NCBI GenBank assembly: GCA_964036665.1
Contig: OZ038533.1
Location: 387,001-451,000 of the forward strand
From: Gordius sp. MW1
Lineage: Eukaryota; Nematomorpha; Gordioida; Gordea; Gordiidae
DNA: 64,000 bases
Direction of reading: 5' to 3'
The notes below the pieces were generated by a model, which did no database searches, was not told the origin of the DNA, and saw nothing but the letters and a program-made list of their open reading frames with translations. Below, piece after piece: positions 1 to 21,601 of this stretch (positions are counted from its first letter, which is position 1; every line of letters starts with the position of its first letter). The position numbers and the translations under genes were made by a program.

Positions 1-2045
1 GAGCCCATTTTACAACTTCCCGCGGCACACAATCAAACGCTTTCTCTAGGTCTACGAAGGCATAGTATAGTCTTTTACCTTTTGCTTGTTGTTTTTCTTG
101 CATCTGTCGTCCTATAAAGATGGCATCGGTGGTCCCTTTCCCTGGTTTAACTCCGAACTGCATTGCGTCGGTGTTCGTTTGTTCCCGGATTCTTTTCTCG
201 AGCATCCTCTCGATAACCTTCATAGTTTGGTCAAGGGGCTTAATAGCCCCATATGATCCGCAGTCAAGTGGGTCCCTTTTCCTTTGTATATTGGTAAAAG
301 AACACTCTTTTCCTGGATTATGGCATTACATAGCTGTGTATGCCAAACGACTCCCAAATGTCCAGAAGCTTTTACCATTTCCGCCACTATTCCTGTTGGG
401 CCTGTCGCTTAACCTTGTTTCATTTTCATTATGGCATGCTGAATTTTGTCAGTCCTAACCCAGCAGGGTCCCTCCACTTTATCGCAATCGACGTCATTGT
501 CCCAGATATTCTTTTCATTTAAGAGTCGTTTCATGTAGTCTTTCCAAACCTTTTTGATTCCATCGCCATGGGAGATGATGTTACCCGCAGGAGTTTTAGC
601 GCATTTAACCGCACAACATAAAGTCTTTCTTTCGCCATTTGTTTGGCTACACGAAACATGTTTTTCTTCCCTTCCTCTGAGTCGAGGCGTCCAGCAAACT
701 CGCATCTTTTTGTTTCCTTTATTCTGGCGACGGTCCTTCTTGCAATTCTTTTAGCCTCTTGATAGATACCCTTATCGCACCTTTGTTGGGATTCATGCCA
801 GACTTTATAGCAACGCCTTTTATCTTAAATAGTTTTCGCCGCCTCAGAGTTCCACCACCAAGTTTCCTTATGTCTTGGGAGCCCCTTTGTCCAACCACAA
901 ACGCGCGCTGTTGTGTCAAGCCAAGCATTCTTCATAGCCGTCCATTTGTCGTTTACGTTCTTCGCCATCGTAACTGAGTTTCCATCAAGTGCTTCGGCAA
1001 AATCCCTCTTTTGAGTACCATCTTTCAAGCACCACACCTTGAGCCTCGGGATATAGCGTTTCTTTGGATTTATAAGCCCCTTCATTACGAGATCCCCAAC
1101 GAGACAGTGTTGTGTCACGCATTTTTCCCAGGGACAACCTTGGCGTTTTTAACCATACATCTGTCCGATTATTTGACCATCATATAGTCGACAGTACTTT
1201 TGAGGGTACCCGATTCATAGGTTATAAGCTTCCTGTTTTCTTTCTTGAAGAAAGTATTGCATATAACCATCTGAGTAGCGTCCCCAAAATCCAAAATGCG
1301 TTCCCCCTCCGCATTCCTGGTTTCATAGCTGTGACCACCATGAACCCCTTCATAACCATCGATTTTCGCGCCAACATGTCCATTTAGATCCCATCCTAAA
1401 ATAATAGATTCAGATTCTCTAGGGTGAAGGTGGGAAGTAATTTCCATCAGACGATCCCAGAAGATGTATTTCTCCTCATCGCTTCTTCCTACTTGAGGAG
1501 CGTAGCCGATATAACGTTGTATAGCCTTTCTCCCATCGCCATCTTAATAGCTATGATCCTGCCGTTACATCGCTTGACATCGATAACTTTGTCCACCCAT
1601 TTCTCAGCGACAAGTATCCCTATACCAGCTTTTCCATCCTTGTGCCCTTGCCAGTAGAATTTATACCGCGCACCAATGGCTCCCATCATCCTAGCACCCT
1701 CTCCTTTCCATTATATCTCCTGTATGCAGCATATATCTATCCTTCTCCGATTAAGTGCTTCCACTACCTCGCCCGCTCTTCCCGTTATGCTCCCTATGTT
1801 CCAGGTTGCCGTGTCGCCTTTAGGCCGGCCTCCTAGAATATCTTCAAGACGATGACCATTATGAGAAGGGAATTCTTGCGGGGTTCCCAAAACGATTTGG
1901 CCTGGATCCTCTTCTTTCTTTTTAACGTAGGTCGATGAGTTAACCCACGAGATACTTAGGGCTGTACCCCTCCCATTTGCCTTTGTGGGTTTGGAGCAGT
2001 TTTTACAGCCGGATGCCCTTCCTGGCGCCAACCTCTTCGTCGGTT
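1..2045 (-). pseudogene. RTE-like non-LTR retrotransposon, 5' part, decayed
   Basis: Read on the minus strand this stretch carries, in order, an N-terminal region (near 2,031), an endonuclease/exonuclease/phosphatase-type nuclease domain (about 1,830-1,170), a connecting region (about 1,120-400) and the beginning of a reverse transcriptase that runs off the window edge. Nuclease motifs include WNIGS near 1,800 and GWDLNGHVG near 1,390. The RT shows FVDLEKAFDCVPREVVKWA at 1-60. These are the signatures of the LINE proteins often annotated as craniofacial development protein 2-like. The frame is broken by a stop near 1,710 and a one-base shift near 1,515, so it is not functional. The 3' half lies outside the window. 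Confidence 0.85.
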
Positions 2046-4280
2046 TGTACTAATTCATATACAATTTTATTTTGGTAAAATTAATCTACATCTTTTAAAA
2101 AACAATAATCATTAAAATTTAATGTAATTAAACTTGGTTTCTTTAACTAATAGATGCTAAGAAAAATATCTGACATTTAGAAACATTTTTCCAAACATTT
2201 ATCATCAAATAAGAAAGGTTTTATAGCTGTTTGCAATTATTGCAACTTGAAATATACATTTACATATCGCAACTCGACTAAAGTGACAAGTCATATAGCT
2301 AAGTGCCCAGATTTTTTTAAAGAAAACTGTCAATTTTTTGATGTCCCCCTCTCCACAATCATCAATTTGTGAGGTAATGCCTGAAAAATGCCTTATACAA
2401 CAAACATCTGCTTTATGTGACCCAAAACAATCAACATCCAACAGCAACAAAAATTAGATGAAAGGTTAGCTTGGCTATTTTCATGTATAACTGTCCATTT
2501 AATATTACCGAGAATCCATATTGGAAGGAATTTTTCAAATTTATAAAACACTCTTACAAACCCCCTTCCAGATAAGCAATAGGAGGTCCATTGTTGAATA
2601 AACTATTTGACAAGATTACAATGATTTGGTATCATCTTCTGATGAGTCAATGTCTTCACTTAACGAAGATTCTGATATTGAAAATTTATGACTTTGATTT
2701 ATATTTAATTATAAAATGCTTGTATTTGCTTCTTTATATTGTTCGACAAATAAATTTAATTAGTCTTAATCATACTCCTTAACATTTTTTCATACTAATT
2801 TATCTATATTGCTCGTTTTTTCTCCTTAATTTCTTGTTTTTCCCCCTTAATTTCCGTTTTTCCCCATTATTTCCAGTATTTTCCCGGGAATTTCCCTTAA
2901 GCAAATTTCCCGGGAAAATATCCATCCCTAGATTGACCCTTTAATTACTTTAAGGCCACCGGTATCGTGACTTTTTCACCTTATCTTCGTCAAATGCTTG
3001 CACTAGCCTGCCACCCCTTGTATCACTATTTGCTAGTTAAAGTAGTGTAACCCTCAATTTTTGCTATGGTAACGTAACGATTTTGTTCTCAGCTTCTGTG
3101 TGCACTAATATTTTGATTATCCTCCGACTTTTTCGATTTATGCCACGATCTATTTGAAGCTTCCTTCATTTTGGTGCACACCGATTGATCCCACCTTAAT
3201 AGTTTCTTTTTAAGACTTACCTGTGATATGCCCTAAACTGTATCACCGTTTACTTTATATTTGCAGTCGGCGTTTCCTTCGATTATGTTCTGCTCTAACT
3301 CGAAGGCTTTTTTTGATAAAAAATGCTTTATTATTAAAAGGTATTTAATATATATTGACAATAAATAAAAGGATACAAGAACAAAAATAATTATAAATAA
3401 AGCGATTAAAAGGCATTGCCCGTTTCTTCATCTTCATTTAGAATGGGCATTTAATCCATCAGGGAATTAAAAGGTTTAGCGATGGTAATGGCGATCGACT
3501 GTCTTGGTAAAAAAATTATGAGGGTGATGAGCGTTTGTTAAGTTCTATAAAAAATTTAAAGCGTTCTTCCTAAACGTCCCTCAACATGACCAAACGTTAA
3601 GAATAAAAACGGAGGATCTTGATAAAGCTGAATATTTTAAGGATTTACGATGCTCTGCCGTTTCTAGGGGATCGAGAGTATTGCTAAAGGGTGCAAACAG
3701 ATCAATATGTAGTCCCATTTAAAAAAATGGTTTTGTCCCATAGGATTGACGTACTCTTCGAATTTATCCCCTTCGAGAAAGGGATTTGATGGTTCAAGGA
3801 TATAGGGAATTTTTGCCCGTTTATTAATTGAATGGCGACCTAAATTTTAACATTTTACACCTAATTTGAGGTTTATATTTAGATAAAAAACAAGGTTATT
3901 ACATATATTTGTTACTTAATATATGTTTATAATATGCCCACATATCCATCTAAATAAAATGATTAATAAAACGTAGGATAAAAAGTAAAACTGATTATTT
4001 ATATTACGGTGCACGCATAGATTATAAACAGGAATAAAACTAAAAGAACACTTTTTGATGTGTGCTCTCTTGATCTTAAAGCCTTGAATGGGAAGATGCA
4101 TACTCTACGACTCTGTTTCACCACGGCTCCAGTAATAATTATCTCTCAAGACACATATCAAGTGGACTATGTTGCCTCGTGATATATTCCCCCCCCCCTA
4201 TTTTTCGCAAATCTTGCTTCCACCATAAAAATAGATAGTCAATTTGGTTCATATGCTTTCCTTCTCTAAATCACGATAGG
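2046..4280. other. AT-rich intergenic DNA, no gene recognised
   Basis: Only short open frames occur here and none resembles a known family. Around 2,870-2,935 there are several palindromic TTTCCCGGGAAA-type motifs ending in CCATCCCTA, which look like the subterminal part of a DNA transposon, but no partner end was found. Confidence 0.5.
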
Positions 4281-4289
4281 AGGCAGGAT

Positions 4290-4790
4290 TTACTATCGCC
4301 ATGTCGTATTTAAAGTACTTTTAGAGGTTTCTCTCCTTCCTCCCTTTTTAGCATGTTGATACCCTCCATATTTTTGATGGTAGTCGTAAATTTAATTTCA
4401 ACCTGGCCGTTAAAGTTTATTAGCTAAAATTAGCATTTTCTTCTATCGTATTTCTTATATCTTCTTTACGGAAAATCCTAAAAAGGTGTGTTTCAATTTT
4501 CTCATACCTAATGGGCCGACTAAATACACATACATAAATTATTCTCTTTAACCCGCATTCTTCATTCACATTTACCTGTCTGAGCTTCGTTTAACTTCCA
4601 CCAATTATGGCTTGAACGATTCGTTTAGCACAACACCGACCCGGTTTTGACTGATTATAAAAAAGTTTTGATTATTCTTTAAGCTTCCGAGCTTTGGTTT
4701 CATTCCACTCAGTATCTTGTAGGCAGGCGATAAGTATCTTAATTCATTTTAATATTTATGCGATCTAAATGCTCTTTCATTTGTGTAACA
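4290..4790 (-). pseudogene. RTE-like LINE relic
   Basis: This segment aligns by eye, in the same order, with the better preserved LINE relic at 52,310-52,740. Shared blocks include CATGTCGTA and GAACGATTC, followed by CTTTGGTT and GCAGGTGAT-like stretches. Those parts correspond to the nuclease region of an RTE-like element read on the minus strand. No open frame survives. Confidence 0.45.
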
Positions 4791-5337
4791 TTCTAATCAA
4801 GCAATTCGCATCTCATCAACATACCTTAACAGCCTTTGTTGTGAGTCAGTCGGGCGGAAGATGTACAAAGCATCTTTGAAAAGCAAGTCGTAGCTTTTTG
4901 CTGTAGATTTTAATTTGTATTCATTTTTAGAGTAGGTTTAAACTGCCAGTTTCCAAGTGCTCCAAATTTTTTCACACAGACTTTAGGCCGTAGTTAATAA
5001 TGTTATTTACCATAGCTATATGTATCTCTTGGATGTCTAAATAAGAAACACCTATTAATCAGGTTAAATCCACAAAACTGTTTATAACATTCATATTGGC
5101 AAAGGTTTTGATTGTTAAAGTTAGGCTACAGAGCTCTGAATAGTGTTTTTGCAATTATATAATCTCTAAGGGTTAAAAGTCTCATCCCAAAACTTTAAGT
5201 TACTTAATTTTACTGCCGACAAGTCTTAAAAATTTGAGACATTTTCAATAATTAAGTTTATAATAAGGACATAACACATTTTTTTTCTTAAATGTTTTGA
5301 TTGATACTCCTAATCTAAGGCGTTATTTGCTCAGACC

Positions 5338-5995
5338 CGCTCCTGCTCATCTCAATTAAAACGCAGCTCAACTAAGATTAAAACGCAGCTCAACTAATCG
5401 TATTATAATTGGGTTAGGGTTAGGATATATTTAATATCTATATATGTTATATAATATAATATATGTGTATATGTTATATAAAGATATATATGATGAAATA
5501 ATATTAGCAGTTACTGAATCTGTTAAACATTCATTCATACTTTAAATATATAAGATCGCTCCTGCTCATCTCGCATAAAACTCAGCTCAACTAAGCTCAT
5601 GCAAATCATGCTTATAACTAATTCATTTTATATAATCATGTTATAAACGCTTTATAGGGCTGCAAAAACTTATAATAAGCATATAATATATGAAGATTAA
5701 CTTTTTTTATTGCTGCATATATATTTTCTTTCATATTAAGCATATAATAATGAAGTTTAAATTTTTTACTGCTGCCTATATATTTTAGGGTTAGGGTTAG
5801 ATTAAATGCTTTATAATAAGTTAATATGCATTTACAATATTTTATATTGTTATATATAATAGATATACTTATATAATAATGTTTAAATTATAATTTTTGT
5901 GCACTAGATGAATTGTGCTTTAGTTGAGTTGAGTAGGATTCATATAAGATTGGTGTTTTAGGTGGGCTGAGTTTTAATTGAGTTGAGTACAATTC
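5338..5995. mobile_element. Nonautonomous hAT-like element with 8-bp target duplication
   Basis: The sequence is bounded on both sides by the identical octamer CTCAGACC (5,330-5,337 and 5,996-6,003). The left end CGCTCCTGCTCATCTCAATT and the inverted right end share CTCAATTAAAAC and a following CAGC motif, so the ends are imperfect inverted repeats. The interior is AT-rich, has further copies of the end motif near 5,370 and 5,551, and two short TTAGGG tracts (about 5,410 and 5,790). No transposase is encoded. A related left end recurs at 44,922. The 8-bp duplication points to the hAT superfamily. Confidence 0.65.
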
Positions 5996-6092
5996 CTCAG
6001 ACCTGGACTTGAGATTTATAAAGCTTTCATTCATTTGTTTTCCAGCTGACATTTATTTTGAACAATGAGGACACTCAAGGGCCACCTTTGAA

Positions 6093-9000
6093 ATGATATC
6101 AAATGTTCATTTTTTATCCTTAATATCATCATCATTTGTGGGGCTTATAGGTCTTTTGCCATTAATAGTTTTTTATTCAGGATTTAGAAAATTGCAATTA
6201 AGATTAGGTAATTTTTTATACTTCTAAAAATCTCTGTTTAAAAGATTTTTATAAAAAAATTATTTACTATAAAAATGTAGTAAATAAATCTAACTTTAAC
6301 TCATTTGTTTTTCTCTTATTACTCACTTATTTGCCTTATTTGATAGATTATAAGATAATATATAATATGTTATACACATTAATGGACACGTGTAATAACT
6401 TTTATTATTTAACAAATTTAGATATAAATTTTAGGCTTAAAAATGTATTATTCTAAATTCACTTTGAATAATATCATAAAATTGTAAATATGCTCAAATA
6501 TGCAATTCATTATGCCCATAGATTGGCAACCCTTTATTTCTGATAATCTCTAATCTAATTATCTCAAAATCAAATAGACTGATAAGATCTGGTATATTGC
6601 TAAACCTTATCATTTTGTTGTCATGAGGTATAAAGCTGCTAAAATTTTATAATGGACACAGTTTATATAAATTTTATTTATTAATTGATGTTGTGAATTG
6701 CTTAAATGTCAAGTTTTAGACACTTGAATATTATTTATGACTATTCTTTCAAAATAGATTTGTTGTAAAATAAAAAAATATTTTTTAATTCATAATCTAT
6801 ATAATTTTTTAAATTTAGAAGAACCAGTTGTTGTATCTCGATTATTGAGTTTTGCTGTTGGTTGCTTGTTGGGTGACATATTTTTCCACCTTATGCCAGA
6901 ATCCTGGTCCGATTATGACAAATATAGCATGGGAATGGATAAAAGTACATTCATTCATACATGTGCACGTAATGTTAATGTTATGTAAAGTTATAAACCT
7001 CTTCATAACTCATAATTGATTTTAACTGCCACACCACTTTTATCCTCATTTTGCCCCGGGTCCATTTTATATATTAATTTATGCAAAATATTTTTTAAAG
7101 AATGCACGTTAAACGTCTAAAATTTAGTAAAAGACACATTGTGAGGGGAAGGAAGTATTATTTATTACTCTGCTGTTGCCACAAAAATGTCAAGAATTTT
7201 TTGAATGCTGCCACGCGGCGACATTGTTTTAGTTGGCAATGAGAGAAAGATAACATTGTTGGTTGAGTGACTACTCGCTATAGCTACTCTTATTAAATGG
7301 GTCAAAGAGTTGATATTGGTTTAATCCTATTTTAAACCCCCTCTCCATCACTAATATATTCATATGATTGTTATCGAGAGTTGATATATAATGCATGCAT
7401 GCTTGTTTAAAACCAGACGCTTCTACGGTGATGCTAATGTTATTATAACTAATGATTACAATCAAGCAAAAAGGTACTAAATCGTTGGCAGGCAATTCTG
7501 TTTTGTAGTTAAAAATATCGCTTCTTATAAGTTTCGTTCATTTCCCTTACTTTTTCCTCTTCAATCAACTAAAACTCACGTGAAAGGGAAATCCTTTTAT
7601 TTGTACAAAATTAAGCGCTAAAGATGTGCGAATTAAAACATGGGCCTGATTTGGGAGGGGTAGGGATGTTAATATTCTGAGATTTATGCAATAACGAAAA
7701 AGTAGGATTAAAATAAACATGGAAATTATCATTATTTTGTTAATTCGCAACCCTACTCCGCTACACGGCCACGTTGTTTACCCTCTTTATTCATACTGCA
7801 TTGGACACGCTTCAAAAATGTGAAAAGGTTGGGCATCATGACTTTTTGCCCTATTTATTCCATTGTTTCAACTAATCTGGTTGTACCTTCTTTATACTAG
7901 TGAGTTGTAAAAACGGCTAGGTTTTGTTTGCTCGCCCTTTTGTTCAATCTGTTTTTCGAATATCGACTAAGCTTAGAGGTCGACTAAGAGACAAAGAGAC
8001 AGCAAAACCGTAGCTTGTCTCTGTTTAGTGTGCTAAAACCAAAGGTCGACTAAACAAAACCCAGCCCCTTTTGCACCACTACTTTATACCAAAAAAGTTT
8101 AAACGAATCCCAAAAGAGTCTACTTCTAGTATTTCACCCGAAAAGTACTAATTTAGAGCATCTAATAATTAGGTATTCTTTGTATGTCAGGTCATCACGT
8201 GACAAATCTGCTGCTGACCTCCCGAGAGGGTCCGGGAGCGTGGAGACCGGAGTCCTGGGTGTTGGGGGGATTCCTGACATTTTACGTCTTCGAAAAACTT
8301 TTTACTTCCTTTCTTACGGACGGCACGGGGAACACACGTAATCACGACGGAAGTCACGTGATTCCTAACAACTGGGTACGCCTGCGTGCACATGTTCGAA
8401 ATCGATCGATCGATTGATACCACATTAAAATGCTTGTGTGTTGTATGACTTAGTTTAGTTGTAAGCTGGATGCATGGGTTAGTTCTGTGCTGCGGTGCAT
8501 AGCATTTGTTGTACATTAATTACGAATTATTGCTGATTTATAGGTGTAGTGCCTCGTACGATTCCTTAATGAATTTCGGCTAAAACTAGCTAATCTCAGA
8601 TGGTTCCTTTAGGTTAAAGTAGGTAACTCTATCTGAATTGTTCAGTTGAAATCGACAAAGGCGGGGCTTGGGAAAAAATCGAACATTTTAGCGCCTTTGA
8701 GGCGTCGATTCTAAATTGACCGTTATTGAAGCTTTTAGAAGCCAAACTGTTTTATCTACATCTCATTTTCAGGTTAACTTTAATCTTCTGTATTTTTTAA
8801 CCTAATAGAGTGATTGTGCATGATACATGCTAAAATATATTACATTCATAAGCAGGCATAGAGTTATGGATGTAAATTGTATTGGATTTTACGATTGCCA
8901 TGGTGATTTTCTGCTTAATGTTAAAAAAATTCTTTGGGGTGTGTGTAGTTGGTAATACTTATTTGAGGTTTGTTATATTTTCCTTTCTTTAAACTTACTA

Positions 9001-10749
9001 TGCAGGTCGAACCGAGTGGGTGTGGATTGGTTGGAAAGATTCGAACGCTCTGTGCAAATTATTTTCGTACACTTACAGTTAACGATCTCAAATTAGATGA
9101 TAACAAAGAGGTTTACTACTTACCAGCCAGCCCCATCATCCCCTGCATGTACACCTCTGTCGTGAGTTCTTCCAAAGCAAAGGAGCGGGAAGTTAATCGG
9201 CAAAATTGTCCAAATTTTCGAGAACAAATAAAGGACTCAGAGGAATTGATGAAGCCTCAAACCATAATTACTCATAGCAATCAGGTTAATTTTACGATTG
9301 AATCCTCCTCCTCTCCCTTCGTTTCTTATTTTATCATGTTTGTATTTAATGGCGCATCTTGCTTTAGGTTAATCAGCATTAAATAATTTATTTTTATTTT
9401 ACAATAGACGACGGGTTATATGAATTTAGTGGCCAATTTTATGGACAACTTCACGCACGGTTTAGCCATATCGGCCAGCTACTCAAGTCGAACCAAGGTT
9501 GTTAAAACGCTGAATTTATAATAAAATTGCAATATCAATAATTTAATTTTTATACTATTTCTTTTTTAAATATCGTTAATTTTTGCAGACATTTGATGCC
9601 ACTATTGAAACTCGGTCAAACCTCTGCTGAGCTTATAATTTTTTAAAATTTGCCTTCTCAATTAGATCTGAGTATAAGATAAGACATGAACTTTAATCGA
9701 CCACCTTGCATTTTCAAACTGCATTTTGGTAAGAGCGAGTTAGGTAGGATCAGCGCAATATTTATATTTTTTACTTACAAGATAAAAATTTCAATAATAT
9801 AAATGTTATTCAGATGGGTTTTTTAACGACCTGTGCAATCTTCCTTCACGAAATCCCGCATGAATTCGGAGATTTTGCCATTCTTCTCAAATCCGGTTTC
9901 AATACTTGGTCAGCCATCAAAGCGCAAGTAAATGTATATTTTTAAATTAGTGACAAAATTATAAAAATATATTATATTTAAATATGTGAAAATACTTTTA
10001 TCCACATATAAATAAAATAATTACGTTTTACTTTAATAATCAGCTATTTACGTCTGTCGGTTGCGTTTTGGGAGCCGCGTTTGGAATGTTACCCTTTTTA
10101 AGCGCAGGAGTTTTTGGTATAATACAATATTCAATAGAATATTATAAAACAATCTTCACTTCAATTTTCTGACGAGTTGTCTGTGTGAAATTGTAGTCTA
10201 TCTATAATTATCTTAATCAAATTTCCGAAATTTCGTTTAATATCAATTATATCTTTCTGCCTTATTTACTTACATATTACTCCCTGAATTAGCTTAAAAA
10301 TGCTTTGACGACTTTAATCTTTCTTTTTTTCTAAATTAGCAATGATTACAAATGTAAAAAATAAATTTGTTGTGCCTCTAGGCGGTGGCGGTTCAACTTA
10401 TCGTATCCTCTCCTTCACGTCCGGTGGCTTCATTCACATCGTTTTAGTGAAGATTATTCCCGATTTAATCAATCAAAAAGATCTTCCTCTAAGGTCACTT
10501 TACTGATTATGTTTATATATATATATATATATGTGTGTTTTAAATTCTTTGAGCTCGTTAGTCATCATCATGACATAAAAGGTTGACTCTTATTTTGACA
10601 TGGATAAACTTATTTACGAATTTAATTAATAATTTTACAAATTTTGCTATTTTAGTTTCATTTATAATGTATACAGAGAAACCTTTTATCATGTATGTGG
10701 TGTGGGCATTGGTCTTGCCTTTATGTATGCCGTGGCTGGTATAGAGTAA
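6093..10749 (+). CDS. SLC39A13-like: ZIP13-like zinc/iron transporter (SLC39 family), nine exons
   Basis: Exons 6093-6207, 6819-6944, 8191-8375, 9006-9284, 9408-9497, 9814-9927, 10044-10116, 10382-10493 and 10656-10749 all have GT/AG borders and compatible phases and give 395 residues. Membrane segment 1 contains FVGLIGLLPLIVFYSG. The next exon carries LLSFAVGCLLGDIFFHLMPE, and exon 3 carries WVLGGFLTFYVFEKLF. The metal-binding helices are clear: NFMDNFTHGLAISAS (exon 5) and HEIPHEFGD (exon 6), the histidine-rich SLC39 signature. Exon 8 carries SFTSGGFIHIVLVKIIPD. In vertebrates ZIP13 moves zinc, or iron in flies, across Golgi/ER membranes; the substrate here is inferred. Exon 4 is a long hydrophilic loop of about 93 residues unlike the family. 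The start ATG follows an in-frame stop, but there is no obvious signal peptide, so a 5' exon could be missing. Confidence 0.9.
7898..8081. mobile_element. 184-bp hAT-like MITE in a ZIP13 intron
   Basis: The element starts TAGTGAGTTGTAAAAACGGC and ends in AGCCCCTTTTGCACCACTA. It is flanked by a perfect 8-bp direct repeat, CTTTATAC (7,890-7,897 and 8,082-8,089). It lies in intron 2 of the ZIP13-like gene. Related copies lie at 20,888-21,067 and 21,457-21,601. Confidence 0.75.
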
Positions 10750-11939
10750 TCCAAAATCCTCTCCTGGGCAATACTACGAGCACACACTCACACTTCACTC
10801 TTTTCGCAGAAAACGTTAATTTCAATTTGTTATTTTCCTATTTTCCTCAGATAGATATATTGAATTCGGCAATAGTATGTTTAATGCAACAGGTACAATC
10901 TCACCCACAAATTCAGTTGCCACATCCAAGAATCTTTAAATGTGAATCTCTCATTTAATTATACTATTATTAGGCCGATGTTCATCGAGTTATATTTATA
11001 TGCAACCAAACGCTCTGTTGTTAAAACTTTTAAATTATCTATATTTAATAACGAAAAAGCCTAAGGCCACATATATTTATATTTTTTGTATAACAATTTT
11101 ACTCCTAAAAGGAGATATGATAATATATAAATTTTTAATTATATCACAATAATCCATAAAAATCAATAAATGTAGAGGACTTTTAGTATGATTTATCTGC
11201 CCTTTGGAATTATTATAACCCATATATTTATTAATGATTTGTATACAAGATATGTAATGTCACATTTTTGACATAAAGACTTTAAAAACCTTTTTAACCC
11301 TTAAGATGTTATAAATCGTATCGTACATCTTTAAAAATATCTGCATCTTTTATCTCTAAAAGGCGCGAAAGGACGTGAAGGAATTCAATAAATTTGTTAC
11401 CAGAATTTTGGGATATAAGCAAAATAAATATTAATCTTTACATATTGTCATCATTAATATAAAGTTATATTTTAGAGGATAACTAAGTTTGCAATACTTT
11501 TACGGTATAAACATTTAAAACTTTATATGTCACGTATGACTATGAGAGGTGTAGTTTGTGACTTAATCTAATTGCCCAATATTTTATTGCGTCGCATGGG
11601 TTGTTGGTCAGGGTATGTACTATGTATGTATGTATGTGAATTTTCTTCAATTATTCTCAAATATATTTCGTATGTAATTTAAAGTGGTAGGCTAGGAGGA
11701 ATAAATATTATAAAATACGATATAGAAGCGAGCAACGATTGAGTAAGGCCAAATAGTACGAGAGATTTTCAAACAACAAAGTAAAAGGCCTAATAATGAT
11801 ATTATCTTCGAGTAAAACTTTATAGAAGAAAAAAAGCATTATAGAAGCATTTTATGAGGCACCTTTAATGAAAAAGAGTGAATGATAATGACCAGACATA
11901 GTATTAGATATAAATATATGTTCATGTATTAGTGTGAAT
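10750..11939. other. Intergenic AT-rich region between convergent genes
   Basis: This lies between the stop of the ZIP13-like gene and the stop of ClpX, which converge. It should hold both 3' untranslated regions. Nothing else is recognisable. Confidence 0.5.
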
Positions 11940-20256
<8,317 letters not shown>

Positions 20257-20379
20257 CTAAAGAAACAACGAACAAAGATTTATTCAAGCATGCAAATTAG
20301 TATGACATTTTGGTTAGGATAAAGTTCTGAATTTACCAATTTTTGAAAGCTGTCTATTACTAACGCCCTTTACATTAAT

Positions 20380-20880
20380 TTTCATCGACCCAATCCCAAA
20401 ATGTGTTTTACCTCGACCCGAACTCCAGCCCGGCCTGACATTTTTTTTCGTAAATTCAACTTATCCAAATTTTACTTTTAAAATTTAGTTCCACATAAAT
20501 ATATAAAGAAATGGTATTAAGTGGTAGTAACGTATGATGAATAAAGGGTATCAATATGTATGGTAGATATATTTATAATAAAAAATTGAATTTTGTCACA
20601 AATTTAATCCAATAATGATTATAAACAGGAAGGATGGGCAGGAGATCAACAGCTAGGTAAGCTTTAAGAAAGTTTTATAAATATTTGATAGGTTTGGGTT
20701 TGTTTGAAAATAAATTTATTAAAGGGTAAGGTAGTTTTCATTGGTATCGGGTCGAACACGAGTCTCGAATGAGACTGGCCCATCACACCCAACCCGAGCC
20801 TAAAATTTATTGTTTTTGCCCGAGCCCAAGCCGAAATTCTAGCCGAGCGGCGCTCGCCCGTGCAGAACTCTACTCATTAC
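20380..20880. repeat. Possible hAT-like remnant with CCCGA-rich ends
   Basis: GC-rich clusters of CGACCC/CCCGAGC motifs at 20,384-20,440 and 20,740-20,875 flank AT-rich DNA in which no gene is seen. The layout resembles hAT relatives with oligonucleotide-rich subterminal regions. Exact ends and a target duplication were not found. Confidence 0.35.
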
Positions 20881-20887
20881 TCATTCG

Positions 20888-21067
20888 TAGGTATTTGTGT
20901 AAAAAGGGTTGGGTTTTGTATGGTCGCGACCCCTTTGGTTTTAGTCAACTAAACATAAATGGATCTCGGCTTAGTCGAAACTTGAAAAAGAGACCACAGG
21001 CGACCGCTAGTCTTAGTTAAACCAAAGGTGGTCGTCCAAACAAAACCCAGCCCTTTTTACAGCACTA
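20888..21067. mobile_element. MITE, second copy of the TAGTG/GTAAAAA family
   Basis: The left end TAGGTATTTGTGTAAAAAGG and right end AGCCCTTTTTACAGCACTA match the 7,898 element, including the inner inverted motifs GGGTTTTGT and ACAAAACCC and CCTTTGGTTT and AAACCAAAGG. No clear target duplication. Confidence 0.6.
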
Positions 21068-21456
21068 CGGTCATATGGAATTGATGTTCTTAGGTTAAAT
21101 AAGTATTATAATATAACTCCAAAAGTGAACTTAAATTTGTCAATTTCTAACGAACGTTTGTTATATATGTTAAAAATATTCTCATTTCCCGCATCTCCTT
21201 CAAACACCGTCTTGGCAATTGGTGGTAAAGAGAAATCCCCGCATCAAAAAACGAACATTTTTCTCAGGCTTAGCAAAATAAAATAATCAATATGCCTCGA
21301 CACTCGCAATTTTTGTTAAACAAAATGGAGCAATAACATTCTTGCTCTCGCGACATTTTGATCGTGACCGAACTATTTGTTGTCTTAAAAATAGGTATTT
21401 TAAAATAACTCCTTAATAAAATTGGTTTATTTTAACCTAAAATTATTGCAATCGAC

Positions 21457-21601
21457 TAGTGTTGTAAAAACGGCTGTGCATTGTGTTGTCTTTTTGGTCT
21501 CAAAAAATAACTAAACCAAAGGATGAAAAACATTTGGTCTGTTTATGTTTAGTAGATTAAAATCAACGGTCGATAAACAAAAGAGACATTTTACAACACC
21601 A
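21457..21601. mobile_element. 145-bp MITE, third copy of the TAGTG/GTAAAAA family
   Basis: It starts TAGTGTTGTAAAAACGGCTG and ends with TTTTACAACACCA. The flanks CAATCGAC and TAATCGAC match at 7/8, consistent with an 8-bp duplication. Confidence 0.65.

Noticed and set aside
5405-5420. Telomere or chromosome end (TTAGGG repeats)
   Set aside because: Only two to three repeats inside a transposon with genes on both sides.
8187-8516. Minus-strand frame opposite ZIP13 exon 3
   Set aside because: Shadow of a GC-rich coding exon on the other strand.
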